Assembly (NCBI GenBank): GCA_937928635.1
Contig: CALFWM010000008.1
Coordinates: 160,001 to 224,000, forward strand
Length of the DNA stretch: 64,000 nucleotides
From: an uncultured Sulfitobacter sp.
Lineage (GTDB): Bacteria > Pseudomonadota > Alphaproteobacteria > Rhodobacterales > Rhodobacteraceae
Direction of reading: 5' to 3'
Both the position numbers and the translations under genes were made by a program. Positions 1 to 9,430 of this stretch are shown here, in pieces. The number at the start of each line of letters is the position of its first letter. Position 1 is the first letter of the stretch. Under the pieces are notes generated by a model, which worked only from the letters and a program-made list of their open reading frames with translations, made no database searches and had not been told where the DNA came from.

Positions 1-330
1 AAGTCCAACGCGATCATCTACGTCAAAGACGGCGCGACCGTCGGCGTCGGGGCAGGGCAGATGAGCCGGGTTGACAGCACCCGCATCGCCGCGCGCAAGG
101 CGCAGGATATGGCAGAGGCGATGGGCCTGCCTGCACCCCTGACCAAAGGCTCTGTTGTGGCCTCTGATGCGTTTTTTCCCTTTGCTGATGGGTTGATCAC
201 GGCGGCCGAGGCCGGTGCCACGGCGCTGATCCAACCGGGCGGGTCAATGCGCGATGATGAAGTGATTGCCGCCGCTGATGAGGCCGGCCTTGCCATGGTG
301 TTCACGGGCATGCGGCACTTCCGGCACTGA
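1..330 (+). CDS. purH: PurH C-terminal fragment (AICAR transformylase / IMP cyclohydrolase)
   Basis: The window opens inside this gene, so only the last 109 codons are seen. They belong to the AICAR formyltransferase domain that adds the final formyl group in IMP synthesis. Recognisable motifs are [25 protein letters not shown] and QPGGSMRD, all hallmarks of the PurH C-terminus. The stop (328-330) is followed after one base by the ATG of lspA. The N-terminal cyclohydrolase domain lies outside the window. Confidence 0.95.
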   Translation, partial: KSNAIIYVKDGATVGVGAGQMSRVDSTRIAARKAQDMAEAMGLPAPLTKGSVVASDAFFPFADGLITAAEAGATALIQPGGSMRDDEVIAAADEAGLAMVFTGMRHFRH

Positions 331-331
331 T

Positions 332-832
332 ATGATGCGCGCGTTCTCCCTTGCTGCCTTTGTGGCCTTTGCTGTGGATCAGATCAGCAAATATGTGGTG
401 ATCCACATGTGGGGTCTACGCGCCGGGCGGTCGTTTGACGTGTTCCCGCCGTATCTCAATTTCATTTACGGTGAGAATTGCGGCATCAACTTTGGCATCT
501 TTGGCGATTGTTCTGAGCTGGGCCGTTGGACGCTGATTATCGTTGGTGTGGTGATTTGTACCGCGGTGACGATCTGGCTGCGGCGAACTCACCAGCCTGT
601 GCTGGCGATGATCAGCGGCGGTTTGCTGGTAGGTGGCGCGCTTGCCAATGTACTGGACAGGCTGTTCTACGGATATGTGCTCGACTTCTTGAACAACTCT
701 TTGCCGGGCTGGAACAACCCCTTTGTTTATAACATCGCGGATGTGTTTATTTTTGCCGGGGCCATTGGTCTGGTTCTGTTCAGCACCGATAAAAAGACAT
801 CGCAAAAGCGCACAAAGAAAAAACGGCAGTGA
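332..832 (+). CDS. lspA: Signal peptidase II (lipoprotein signal peptidase)
   Basis: This 166-residue membrane protein cleaves the signal peptide of diacylglyceryl-prolipoproteins. Family motifs are present in order: VDQ near residue 16, [11 protein letters not shown] at about 48-58, [10 protein letters not shown] ending at residue 110, and VLDF with YNIADVFIF, which carry the likely catalytic aspartates D118 and D137. Four hydrophobic segments and a lysine-rich C-terminal tail are visible. Two adjacent ATGs (332 and 335) could start it; both lie directly after the purH stop, so translation may be coupled. The gene precedes a lipoprotein gene, a fitting neighbour. Confidence 0.95.
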   Translation: MMRAFSLAAFVAFAVDQISKYVVIHMWGLRAGRSFDVFPPYLNFIYGENCGINFGIFGDCSELGRWTLIIVGVVICTAVTIWLRRTHQPVLAMISGGLLVGGALANVLDRLFYGYVLDFLNNSLPGWNNPFVYNIADVFIFAGAIGLVLFSTDKKTSQKRTKKKRQ

Positions 833-884
833 CAACCCCTGCCTGCCTGCGATATTCAAGGGCAAACGCTTGAGGAGAGCATCC

Positions 885-1385
885 ATGCGAGGCATCGCGG
901 CACTGATCCTGATTACGCTGGGCCTGACGGCCTGCGGCGACAAGGGCCTGCGCAATTTGCGTACAGATTCTGCCGGGCCGGACGAATTCCTGCTGCAACC
1001 GGTCAAACCGCTGGAAGCGCCTGCGAATTATACCGAATTGCCCAGCCCGACCCCCGGTCAGGCCAATCTGACCGACCGGTCCGCTGTGAGCGAAGGGGTG
1101 GCCGCATTGGGAGGGCGCACCGGTGATCCAAATGCCGCTATTCCGGCCAGTGATGGCGCCTTGGTTCAGCACGTCAGCAGGCGTGGCGTTGACCCGAACA
1201 TTCGCGCTGAATTGGCCGAGGCTGACGCGGCATTTCGCAAACGCAGAGGCCGCTTTGGCCAAATCCGTTTGGTCCCGACGGATCGTTATGACGACGTTTA
1301 CCGCCGGTTTATCCTGAACGCGCGATCCGAGGCGGCCAAATGGCGCCGTGCAGGCGCGCGCACTCCGTCCTCGCCTCCGAGTTAA
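885..1385 (+). CDS. DUF3035-family outer-membrane lipoprotein (BamF-like)
   Basis: The 166-residue product begins with a lipoprotein signal peptide ending in the lipobox LTAC, so Cys about 17 is the probable lipidation site. The rest is soluble and proline-rich, with a segment PDEFLLQPVKPLEAP followed by a charged C-terminal region (RKRRGRFGQIRLVPTDRYDD). This pattern fits the alphaproteobacterial DUF3035 family, some members of which are called BamF, a lipoprotein of the outer-membrane beta-barrel assembly complex; that link is from family knowledge. GAGGAGAG lies just upstream of the ATG at 885. It is co-directional with lspA, whose enzyme would process it. Confidence 0.8.
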   Translation: MRGIAALILITLGLTACGDKGLRNLRTDSAGPDEFLLQPVKPLEAPANYTELPSPTPGQANLTDRSAVSEGVAALGGRTGDPNAAIPASDGALVQHVSRRGVDPNIRAELAEADAAFRKRRGRFGQIRLVPTDRYDDVYRRFILNARSEAAKWRRAGARTPSSPPS

Positions 1386-1539
1386 TTTAACACGCGTCGA
1401 TCCGGTGGTTGAGGTCGATTTTTGCATTCCGACTGCGGTGCGCCAAGCCATCTGTATTCTTACATTTTTGTTAGATCGCTTGAAACTGCGCGCGCGACAC
1501 GTAGGTTCTGCTGTGACACGACCGATCAAAGGATACGCC

Positions 1540-2877
1540 ATGCGACGATTGTCGATCTTTCCTGCTTTGCTCCTGCTTGCCTTTGCCCCGCTCAAGGCCA
1601 GCGCGAATGAAGCTGTCAGCTATTTCACGCTCGACAACGGGATGGAGGTCATTGTGGTCGAAGATCACCGGGCCCCGGTGGTGCAGCATATGGTCTGGTA
1701 TCGCGCGGGGTCTGCGGATGAACCCAAAGGTGCCTCCGGTGTGGCGCATTTTCTGGAACATCTGCTTTTTAAGGCCACGGACAAGCTGGAAGCAGGCGAG
1801 TTTTCAGCAACCGTTGCGGCGAATGGCGGGCGCGACAATGCGTTCACCAGTTATGACTATACCGCATATCACCAGCGGGTTGCGGCAGACCGGCTTGAAT
1901 TGATGATGTCGATGGAAAGCGACCGGATGCGCAACATCCGCCTGACTCCCGAGAACATCGAGACCGAACGCGGCGTCGTTTTGGAAGAACGCAACCAGCG
2001 CACCGAAAACAGCCCCGGCGCCTTGATGAATGAACAGATGTCTGCGGTGCAATTTCTTAACCACCGCTACGGCGTGCCGATCATCGGCTGGAAACACGAG
2101 ATTGAGCAACTGAGCCTCAAGGATACGCTGTCGTTTTATGAAACCTACTATTCGCCAAACAACGCCATTCTGGTGGTATCGGGTGATGTGACACCCGATG
2201 AGGTGCGCACACTGGCGGACAAATATTATGGCGTGATCCCAGCCAACCCGGACCCGCCCGAACGCATCCGAACCAAAGAACCGCCACACACCGCCGAGCG
2301 TCGTCTGGTGTTCCGGGATGCGCGCGTGGCGCAGGAATATCTCCGCCGTTCCTACATCGCGCCAGAACGTAACCCGGGCGCGCAGGAAAAGGCCGCCGCG
2401 CTGACCATGTTGGCAGAGATTTTGGGTGGGGGCACAACGTCTTTCCTGGCCGAGAAACTGCAATTTGACACCCAGATCGCGACCTACACAGGCGCGTTTT
2501 ACCGAGGTGGGTCATTGGATGATGCGACTTTTGATATGGTGGTTGTGCCGGCACCCGGCGTTAGCTTGCAAGAGGGTGAGGACGCGTTGGATGTGGCCCT
2601 GTCCGAGTTTATGGACAGCGAAATTGATACAGAGCAGTTGGACCGGATCAAATTGCAACTGAGGGCCGCACAGATATATGCGCGCGACAATGCAAATTCC
2701 GTGGCCAACAGATATGGCCGCGCACTCGCCGTTGGTCTGAGTGTTGAGGACGTGCAGGAATGGCCCGCCTTGCTGGAAGCAGTGACCGCTGACGACATCA
2801 AGGCGGTGGCCGCAGAAGTTATCAAACGCCGTGGCTCCGTCACAGGCTGGTTGGTCAAAGAAGGGGCTGCAAAATGA
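1540..2877 (+). CDS. M16-family zinc metalloprotease (active)
   Basis: A 445-residue periplasmic peptidase of the pitrilysin/M16 family. An N-terminal signal peptide (MRRLSIFPALLLLAFAPLKASA) precedes the catalytic domain. The inverted zinc motif HFLEH lies at residues 70-74 (H70, E73, H74), and a downstream ETERGVVLEE segment supplies the usual third glutamate ligand. A second M16 domain follows, with AEILGGGTTSFL. The upstream in-frame codons hold no start that would preserve the signal peptide, so ATG 1540 is chosen. A TTGAAA/TAGGTT pair at 1480-1507 could be its promoter, at low confidence. The stop overlaps the next gene by four bases. Confidence 0.93.
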   Translation: MRRLSIFPALLLLAFAPLKASANEAVSYFTLDNGMEVIVVEDHRAPVVQHMVWYRAGSADEPKGASGVAHFLEHLLFKATDKLEAGEFSATVAANGGRDNAFTSYDYTAYHQRVAADRLELMMSMESDRMRNIRLTPENIETERGVVLEERNQRTENSPGALMNEQMSAVQFLNHRYGVPIIGWKHEIEQLSLKDTLSFYETYYSPNNAILVVSGDVTPDEVRTLADKYYGVIPANPDPPERIRTKEPPHTAERRLVFRDARVAQEYLRRSYIAPERNPGAQEKAAALTMLAEILGGGTTSFLAEKLQFDTQIATYTGAFYRGGSLDDATFDMVVVPAPGVSLQEGEDALDVALSEFMDSEIDTEQLDRIKLQLRAAQIYARDNANSVANRYGRALAVGLSVEDVQEWPALLEAVTADDIKAVAAEVIKRRGSVTGWLVKEGAAK

Positions 2878-4190
2878 AACTGATTTACGCGTTTTTCCTG
2901 ACACTATTGGCCGTGCTGCCAGCACGTGCAGAGGTCAACATTCAGGAGGTCACCAGCCCCGGTGGCATCACCGCCTGGTTGGTGGAGGAACATTCCATCC
3001 CCTTTGTCGCTCTTGAAATACGTTTTCGTGGTGGGGCGTCGCTGGATGCACCGGGCAAACGCGGGGCAATAAACCTGATGACCGCCTTGCTGGAAGAAGG
3101 GGCGGCCGACATGGATGCGCGCGCCTTTACCCGTGCAACGGAGGCGCTTGCGACCACTTTTAGTTTTGATGCGACCCATGATGAACTGTCGGTTTCCGCG
3201 CGGTTCCTGACTGAAAATCAGGAACGTTCCGTCGCGCTGCTGCGGGCCGCGTTGCAACAACCCCGGTTTGATGCACCCGCAATTGAACGGGTGCGCCGCC
3301 AGGTGTTGTCTGGCATCCAGTCGGACCTGAAAGACCCAAATGAGATCGCAAGCCGCACCTTTCATGCCGCGGCCTATGGTGATCACCCCTATGCCACGTC
3401 GATTAGCGGCACGACAGAAAGTGTCATGGCCCTAACGCGAGCCGATCTGATCGCGGCAAAGGATGCGGTGATGGCGCGGGATCGCATCTATGTAGGTGCC
3501 GTCGGGGACATCACGCCAGAGGCATTGGGTCTGATGCTCGATGAATTGCTGGGCAATCTACCGGAAATTGGTGCCCCTTTGCCCCCCAAGGCGGAGCTGA
3601 CCATTCCCACAGGCGTAACCGTTGTCGATTTTGCAACACCGCAGTCGGTTGCCTTGTTTGGCCATAGCGGGATCAGCCAGGATGACCCTGACTTTTTCGC
3701 CGCATTGATTTTGAACCAAGTCCTGGGCGGTGGATCCTTTGAGAGCCGCCTGATGAATGAGGTGCGTGAAAAACGGGGGCTGACCTATGGGGTTTACAGC
3801 TATCTGGCCACACGTGATTTGTCGTCCGCCTACATGGGGTCTGTGAGTTCAGCCAACGACCGGATTGCTGAAGCCATTGACGTGATCCGTGATGAATGGG
3901 CAAAAGCCGCTGAAAACGGGCTGACCGAAGAGGAATTGCAAAGCGCAAAGACCTATATCACGGGCGCGTATCCTTTGCGTTTTGATGGCAATGGGCCAAT
4001 TGCGAATATCCTGGTGGGCATGCAGCAGATCAATCTGCCGATTGACTACATTCCGACACGCAACGAGAAAGTAGAGCGGGTCACACTGGAAGACGTCAAG
4101 CGTGTTGCGGATTATCTGCTGGACCCGGAAGCGCTGCATTTTGTCGTGGTTGGTCAGCCAGAAGGGCTCGAAACAACAACGGTGAATTGA
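2874..4190 (+). CDS. M16-family protease-like partner lacking the zinc motif
   Basis: This 438-residue protein has a signal peptide (MKLIYAFFLTLLAVLPARA) and the M16 fold. Where the upstream gene has HxxEH, this one reads INLMTALLEEGAADMD, so the zinc ligands are missing and it cannot be a catalytic M16 subunit. It retains the C-terminal M16 signatures LNQVLGGGSFESRLMNEVREKRGLTYGVYS. Bacteria often encode M16 proteases as active/inactive pairs that form a heterodimer, and the four-base ATGA overlap (2874-2877) supports equimolar production here. Confidence 0.92.
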   Translation: MKLIYAFFLTLLAVLPARAEVNIQEVTSPGGITAWLVEEHSIPFVALEIRFRGGASLDAPGKRGAINLMTALLEEGAADMDARAFTRATEALATTFSFDATHDELSVSARFLTENQERSVALLRAALQQPRFDAPAIERVRRQVLSGIQSDLKDPNEIASRTFHAAAYGDHPYATSISGTTESVMALTRADLIAAKDAVMARDRIYVGAVGDITPEALGLMLDELLGNLPEIGAPLPPKAELTIPTGVTVVDFATPQSVALFGHSGISQDDPDFFAALILNQVLGGGSFESRLMNEVREKRGLTYGVYSYLATRDLSSAYMGSVSSANDRIAEAIDVIRDEWAKAAENGLTEEELQSAKTYITGAYPLRFDGNGPIANILVGMQQINLPIDYIPTRNEKVERVTLEDVKRVADYLLDPEALHFVVVGQPEGLETTTVN

Positions 4191-4212
4191 ACTGGAACCT
4201 CTGCGGCAGGCG

Positions 4213-4258
4213 CAAATTTCTTTGAAGAAATTTGGCCGGAATTTTCGAAAATTCCGGC
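4213..4258. repeat. Two back-to-back perfect hairpins
   Basis: Bases 4213-4222 pair with 4225-4234 (10 bp, two-base loop) and 4235-4245 pair with 4248-4258 (11 bp, two-base loop). There is no spacer between the two and no T-run follows either. They lie between convergent genes and could stop transcripts from both sides, but their form (short AT core, GC ends, TG or CG loop) looks more like an intergenic palindrome family; a similar tandem pair lies at 61077-61121. Confidence 0.8.
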
Positions 4259-4299
4259 ACCGCACGAACCATTGGTTTGCGTGTGATGAAACCCGGGTT

Positions 4300-4319
4300 T
4301 TGGCCCCCAGGGGGGCCAA
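4300..4319. terminator. GC-rich hairpin between convergent genes
   Basis: TTGGCCCCC (4300-4308) pairs with GGGGGCCAA (4311-4319) around a two-base loop. The palindrome AAACCCGGGTTT at 4289-4300 abuts it. The position between the ends of the (+) protease operon and the (-) aldehyde dehydrogenase suggests a bidirectional terminator, but no T-run is seen, so this is an inference. Confidence 0.45.
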
Positions 4320-4320
4320 G

Positions 4321-4343
4321 TTGAGTTTATTGGAAGGGTGAAA
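4321..4343 (+). repeat. Copy 1 of the 22-base GGAAGGG repeat
   Basis: The sequence contains GAGTTTATTGGAAGGGTGAA, found again at 27361, 38429 and 44485 in the same orientation. This copy is 11 bases from the 3' end of the aldehyde dehydrogenase gene on the other strand and has no ATG directly after it. Confidence 0.9.
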
Positions 4344-4353
4344 GGGATCAGCG

Positions 4354-6696
4354 TTATTCGCCGTAAGGCACCCAGATGTTTTTGACTTCTGTTGCCGCAT
4401 TCAGGAAATCCCGGCCCTCGCCAGCGCTGCCCATCCAGTCACGTGCCATGCCGTTGTTGACCCAAGTCCGCTTGATGTTACTGGTGGCCCCTTTTTCAAC
4501 GATCCCGCTGAGGCGTGCCCCGCCAAAGCACCAGAGTGCGTCCACATCCATGTGCCGCGCCAATGGTTCAGCAGCGTCACTTTGCGGACCGGTCAGAATA
4601 TTCACCACGCCCGCAGGCACATCAGAGGTTTCGAGCACCTGAATGAAGTCCGTTGCGGCCAAGGGGAAGGGTTGCGAGGCAGACAGGATCACACGGTTGC
4701 CCATGGAAATGGCCGGTGCCATGCAGGAAATCAGGCCCAACAGCGGGGCCTCGTCCGGGCAAAGCGCGCCAATCACCCCAACAGGTTCTTTCATCGCCAA
4801 GGCCACCCCACGGATCGGTATGCCGTGTACCTGACCGTCAAATTTGTCAGCCCATGCGGCGTAGGTGAACAGGCGTTTGATGGAGGCCTCAACCTCTTGT
4901 GCGCCCATGCGACCGCCCTGCATCGCATTTAGCCGCGTGGCAAATTCATCTTGTCGGACCGTGAGATTTTCAGCGATGTAATAGAGGATTTGCGCGCGCA
5001 GGTGGCCAGTGGTTTTTGACCAGCCCTTTGCGGCATGGGCGGCCTCAACCGCATTGCGGACATCCTTGCGGCCCGCCTGACTGGCGTGGCCCAGCAGGGC
5101 ACCGTTTTTGCCCCAGACCGGCTTTGAATAGCCCCCATCCGGGCGGGCCTGTTTGCCGCCGATGTAGAGTTTTGCGGTGCGGTCCACCGCGTCCTGAGGG
5201 GCACCGTTGCCTTCCTGTGCAGCGATTTCTTTGAGCTGTTTTGGCGTGCCTTTGGGTTTTGTGTACTCCGCCAGCCCTTCCCAGCCGCCTTCGCGCCCAA
5301 AGCCGCTTTCGCGCACGCCACCAAAGCCCGCAGCGGCGTCCATCAGATTGGTGCCATTGATCCAGACGATCCCGGCGGAAAGTTGTGGTGCGATGTCCAG
5401 CGCCAGGTTCACGTTTTCAGACCAGAGGGTTGCCGCAAGGCCATAGCGCGTGTTGTTGGCCAGTTGCACGGCCTCAGCCGGGGTGCGGAAGGTGGTAGAG
5501 ACCAGCACGGGGCCAAAGATCTCTTCCTGCATCAGCGTGTCTGCCGGGTTCAGTCCGGTGATCAGCGTGGGTGGATAGAAACAGCCATGCTCCGGCAGTT
5601 CAGTCTCTGCCACAAAACGTTCCCCGGCGGTGTTGGCGGCAACCATGTCAGAGACCGCTTTCAGGTGCACCGGGTCCACCAACGCGCCCACGTCGATGCT
5701 TTTGTCCAGCGGGTCACCCACGCGCAGCTTTGACATGCGCGCGCGCAATTTGGTGTAGAATTGATCCGCCACAGGTTCATGTACCAACAGGCGTGACCCC
5801 GCGCAGCAGACCTGACCCTGATTGAACCAGATGGCGTCAACCAATCCTTCAACGGCGGAATCAATATCTGCATCGTCAAACACGATGTAGGGGGATTTGC
5901 CGCCCAGCTCCAACGACAGTGCCTTGCCCGACCCAGCGGTGGCCGCGCGGATGTGGCGGCCCACGGAAGTCGATCCGGTAAAGGCGATTTTGTCGACCTC
6001 AGCGGCCACAATCATTTCGCCCACTGCACCATCGCCAGTGACGATGTTCACCACGCCCTTGGGCAGGCCCGCCTGTAGGCAGATGTCGGCAAACAGCAAG
6101 GCCGTCAGGGAGGTGTTTTCTGCCGGTTTCAACACCACCGTGTTGCCCATGGCCAGGGCAGGTGCGACCTTCCACGCCAGCATCAGCAGGGGGAAGTTCC
6201 AGGGGATGATCTGCCCGCAGACCCCAAGGGCCGCGGCATCGGGCAGTTCGCTTTCCATCAGTTGGGCCATGCCCGCGTGATAGTAAAAATGGCGCTGGGC
6301 AAGGGGCACGTCGATGTCCCGCGCCTCGCGGATGGGTTTGCCGTTGTCGAGCACTTCGAGCACAGCAAACAGGCGGGCGTGTTTTTGCAACAACCGGGCC
6401 AGCGCGTAGATATAACGCGCACGGCCATGACCGCCCAGTGCCTCCCATTTTGGTTGCGCGCGTCGGGCGGCTTTAACGGCCCCGTCAACGTCCGCTTGCG
6501 TGGCTTGCGACAGGGTTGCCAATACGGTGCCATCCGCAGGGTTCCTGGCCTCAGACCCATCTGTTGGCGCGGTCATCTCGCCATTTATGAAATGCCCAAA
6601 CCGACTGCCCTGATCGACCAGCCAGGCCAAGGCCTCTGCCGGCGATTCCGGGGCCTGCCCATACTCCATGGTGTCAAAAATCTCTGAGACGGTCAT
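4354..6696 (-). CDS. Aldehyde dehydrogenase, two ALDH modules fused (780 aa)
   Basis: The first module (about residues 20-490) has a complete ALDH active site: IIPWNFPLLMLAWKVAPALAMGN, FTGSTSVGR, the general-base glutamate in LELGGKSP and the catalytic cysteine in GQVCCAGSRL. The second module (about 510-780) repeats the fold (LYIGGKQARPDGG, EPVGVIGALCPDEAPLLGL, INPxMGN-like SMGNRVILS) but is short and has no catalytic-Cys motif, so it is probably structural. The gene lies 39 bases downstream of deoC on the same strand, so it likely oxidises the acetaldehyde released by deoxyribose-phosphate aldolase. AAGGACC sits before the ATG. Confidence 0.93.
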   Translation of the reverse strand: MTVSEIFDTMEYGQAPESPAEALAWLVDQGSRFGHFINGEMTAPTDGSEARNPADGTVLATLSQATQADVDGAVKAARRAQPKWEALGGHGRARYIYALARLLQKHARLFAVLEVLDNGKPIREARDIDVPLAQRHFYYHAGMAQLMESELPDAAALGVCGQIIPWNFPLLMLAWKVAPALAMGNTVVLKPAENTSLTALLFADICLQAGLPKGVVNIVTGDGAVGEMIVAAEVDKIAFTGSTSVGRHIRAATAGSGKALSLELGGKSPYIVFDDADIDSAVEGLVDAIWFNQGQVCCAGSRLLVHEPVADQFYTKLRARMSKLRVGDPLDKSIDVGALVDPVHLKAVSDMVAANTAGERFVAETELPEHGCFYPPTLITGLNPADTLMQEEIFGPVLVSTTFRTPAEAVQLANNTRYGLAATLWSENVNLALDIAPQLSAGIVWINGTNLMDAAAGFGGVRESGFGREGGWEGLAEYTKPKGTPKQLKEIAAQEGNGAPQDAVDRTAKLYIGGKQARPDGGYSKPVWGKNGALLGHASQAGRKDVRNAVEAAHAAKGWSKTTGHLRAQILYYIAENLTVRQDEFATRLNAMQGGRMGAQEVEASIKRLFTYAAWADKFDGQVHGIPIRGVALAMKEPVGVIGALCPDEAPLLGLISCMAPAISMGNRVILSASQPFPLAATDFIQVLETSDVPAGVVNILTGPQSDAAEPLARHMDVDALWCFGGARLSGIVEKGATSNIKRTWVNNGMARDWMGSAGEGRDFLNAATEVKNIWVPYGE

Positions 6697-6735
6697 CTCG
6701 CGGTCCTTTTCAATAAACGCCGTCCGGGCGCGGCC

Positions 6736-7752
6736 TTAACTTGTCGCATGACGGTAGCCAGCTGAATAATTGCCCGTCACGTGATGCTCCAACTGTCGCT
6801 CAATGTCGTTGAGCAGAGAGGATGCGCCAAAGCGGAACAGGTCAGGCTGCACCCAGCGGTCCCCCAGTTCTTCTTTCATCAGGGCCAGATAGGTAATCGC
6901 ATCCTTGGCTTTTGAAATACCGCCCGCCGGTTTGTAGCCCACGCGCAGCCCTGTGCGGTCATAATAGTCGCGGATGGCACGGATCATCACAAGGCTGACG
7001 GGCAGCGTGGCGTTGACGCTTTCCTTGCCGGTCGAGGTCTTGATGAAATCAGCGCCCGCCATCATGCACACCAGCGAGGCACGCGCGACGTTGCGTAAGG
7101 AGCCCAGCTCGCCGGTGGCCAGGATCGCCTTGACATGGGCCTCGCCGCAGGCGGCGCGCATGGCTTTCATCTCATCATAAAGCGCCTGCCAATCGCCTGA
7201 CAGCGCGTGGCGGCGCGAGATCACGATGTCGATCTCTGTGGCGCCTGCGGCAACGCTCATTTCGATTTCGCGCAGGCGCAGTTCAAACGGGGTCAGCCCC
7301 GCGGGAAACCCGGTAGAGACGGCGGCGATGGGGATGTTGGTGCCGCTCAGGGCCTTGCGTGCGGGTTCGATCATTTCGTGATAGACACAGACCGCGCCTG
7401 TGGTGATCGGCCCCATGTCCAAGGCATCCAACAAGGCAGGGGCGACGGGTTGGCGGGCCTTGGCACACAGCCGCGCCACACGGCGTGCCGTGTCATCGCC
7501 AGACAGGGTTGTCAGGTCAATGCAGGTGATCGCGCGCAAAAGCCAGGCGGCCTGATGCGCCTTTTTTACCGACCTGCGGGCCGGCAGGCTGGCCGCACGG
7601 CGCTCAATCGCAGAGGTGTTGGCCTGAACCGATCGCACCCAGTCCATATCAAGCGGCATGCCTGTATTGCGCGGCTCCGTCACTTGCGGCAGATGTGCAT
7701 CGCTCAGGGCGGCGGTGTTGGGGGTGTCGGTCGATGTGGTGTGGGGTGACAT
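6736..7752 (-). CDS. deoC: Deoxyribose-phosphate aldolase
   Basis: This class I aldolase (338 aa) splits 2-deoxyribose-5-phosphate into acetaldehyde and glyceraldehyde-3-phosphate. Motifs: CIDLTTLSGDDT near residue 80, EIDIVI with D175, the Schiff-base lysine K238 in FIKTSTGKES, and K274 in VGYKPAGGIS. The N-terminus is about 60 residues longer than in the short bacterial forms, as in the longer DeoC subfamily. ATG 7752 is chosen because GGAAGG lies upstream, and the further upstream extension (to 7851) is arginine-rich and unlike the family. It starts an operon with the aldehyde dehydrogenase, divergent from the gene at 7925. Confidence 0.95.
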   Translation of the reverse strand: MSPHTTSTDTPNTAALSDAHLPQVTEPRNTGMPLDMDWVRSVQANTSAIERRAASLPARRSVKKAHQAAWLLRAITCIDLTTLSGDDTARRVARLCAKARQPVAPALLDALDMGPITTGAVCVYHEMIEPARKALSGTNIPIAAVSTGFPAGLTPFELRLREIEMSVAAGATEIDIVISRRHALSGDWQALYDEMKAMRAACGEAHVKAILATGELGSLRNVARASLVCMMAGADFIKTSTGKESVNATLPVSLVMIRAIRDYYDRTGLRVGYKPAGGISKAKDAITYLALMKEELGDRWVQPDLFRFGASSLLNDIERQLEHHVTGNYSAGYRHATS

Positions 7753-7924
7753 GGCGCGCCCTTCCGCAAACTTCAGAGAGAGGCAAACTGCCACGACCCG
7801 CGCCCCCTTTGCAAGCAATAGGGCATCCGTCACCTTGCGCAAAAACTGCACAAATCCCCCGCAGCGGCTGCACCTGACCCGGCGATACCGTGACGTAATG
7901 GTCCGACAACGAGGGGTAGACGAG

Positions 7925-9430
7925 ATGAAAACATATTTGATCCGAGGTGTGCCATCGGGGATTCAACGGGATGGCTGGTGGCTTAATGTGCCGCCCCGCG
8001 CGCCCCGGACCACCGATGGAGAGAACGCCGGGATGCCCAGAAACTGGGCGCCAGCTTTGCTGGTGCCGCTGATTGCGCTGGGCGATGTTCTGGTCTGGCA
8101 GGCCCTGCCGGGGCTGTCGCTTGCGGTATTTGGCGCGGCGTTGATCACGGCGGCCTTATGGATTGCGGGCGCGCGCGTCAGCGGGCAGCGGCAGGCAATT
8201 GTTGCAGGGGGCGGTATGCTGGCGTTGTTGCCGTTGGTCGAATTGGTGCAGCCGCTGTCGCTGCTGATCGCGGTGGTGGGGATCTCGGCCATGCTGGCGC
8301 TGCTGGCGGGTCTCAGGCCGGCGGAATTGACTCAAGGCGCGCTGCGGCTTTGGCCGATGGGCGTGCGACAGACCTTTGTGGATATGCGCCGGATCGCACA
8401 GCCCAAAGGCACGCGCAGCCTGAATGATCTGGCGTCCCGCGCCATGTTGCAGTGGTTCATGCCGTTGGCCCTCGGGCTGGTCTTTGCCGCGTTGCTGCTG
8501 GAGGCCAACCCGATTGCCGCGCGCTGGCTGGACCAGCTGTTGCAAATGGATCCGGCTTTGCCCGATGGCGCGCGCATCCTGTTCTGGTGTTGCCTGGTCC
8601 CGCTGATCTGGACAGCGCTGTCCGTGCGTCGTCTGCACGAACGCCTGCGCGCAACATCCATGCGTCCGGTGCACATGGGTCCGGCGCGGCAAGGGCTGGT
8701 CAACCCGGCCTCTGTCACCCGTGCGCTGATCCTGTTTAACGCGGGCTTTGCGCTGCAAACGGTGATGGATGTGATTTACCTCTATGGCGGTGTTGGCCTG
8801 CCTGCGGGTATTTCCTATGCGGAATATGCCCATCGCGGGGCCTATCCGCTGGTGGTGACGGCCTTGCTGGCGGGTGGTTTTGCCCTGCTGACGCGGCGCT
8901 GGGTGCAGGGCAATGTGTTGCTGCGCACATTGATGATGCTGTGGGTGGCACAGAACGTGGCGTTGGCCATCAGCTCCCTTGTGCGGCTTGACCTTTACGT
9001 CGGCGTTTACGGCCTGACCCATCTGCGCATGGCCGCGGCGATCTGGATGGGGCTGGTGGCGGGGGGGCTGCTGCTGATCCTGTGGCAAATCTGGAAACAT
9101 CGCGACAATGGCTGGCTGATGCTGCGTATCGCGGCAATGGCGGCCATTGTGCTATATGCCTGTTGCTGGGTCAGCTTTGATGCGCGCATTGCCCGGTACA
9201 ATCTGACCCATGAGGTGGAGCCGGACCTGTATCATCTGTGCCAATTGGGCGATGCGGCCAAGCCAGTGATCGCGGCCCATGATCTGCGCAACAGGGTGCG
9301 GACCTGTTTGCCCCAAGACTATCACATCACCCGTCCCCGGGACTGGCGCGAATGGGGCTTTCGCACCTGGCGTGCGCGCACTAGCCTTGCCGCGATCAAA
9401 GCAAAGGCCAATGCGCAGGTGACCCGATGA
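7925..9430 (+). CDS. DUF4173/DUF4153-type polytopic membrane protein
   Basis: The 501-residue protein has about ten hydrophobic segments between residues 40 and 425 and a soluble C-terminus of about 75 residues. Family-like signatures are ISYAEYAHRGAYPLVV, VQGNVLLRTLMMLW and YGLTHLRMAAAIWM, which match DUF4173 proteins of unknown function. Its stop overlaps the start of a response regulator by four bases (ATGA at 9427-9430), and a histidine kinase follows, so the three are probably one transcription unit. A role as sensor accessory or as the regulated target is possible but not shown. The start follows a purine-rich GAGGGGTAGACGAG. Confidence 0.75.
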   Translation: MKTYLIRGVPSGIQRDGWWLNVPPRAPRTTDGENAGMPRNWAPALLVPLIALGDVLVWQALPGLSLAVFGAALITAALWIAGARVSGQRQAIVAGGGMLALLPLVELVQPLSLLIAVVGISAMLALLAGLRPAELTQGALRLWPMGVRQTFVDMRRIAQPKGTRSLNDLASRAMLQWFMPLALGLVFAALLLEANPIAARWLDQLLQMDPALPDGARILFWCCLVPLIWTALSVRRLHERLRATSMRPVHMGPARQGLVNPASVTRALILFNAGFALQTVMDVIYLYGGVGLPAGISYAEYAHRGAYPLVVTALLAGGFALLTRRWVQGNVLLRTLMMLWVAQNVALAISSLVRLDLYVGVYGLTHLRMAAAIWMGLVAGGLLLILWQIWKHRDNGWLMLRIAAMAAIVLYACCWVSFDARIARYNLTHEVEPDLYHLCQLGDAAKPVIAAHDLRNRVRTCLPQDYHITRPRDWREWGFRTWRARTSLAAIKAKANAQVTR

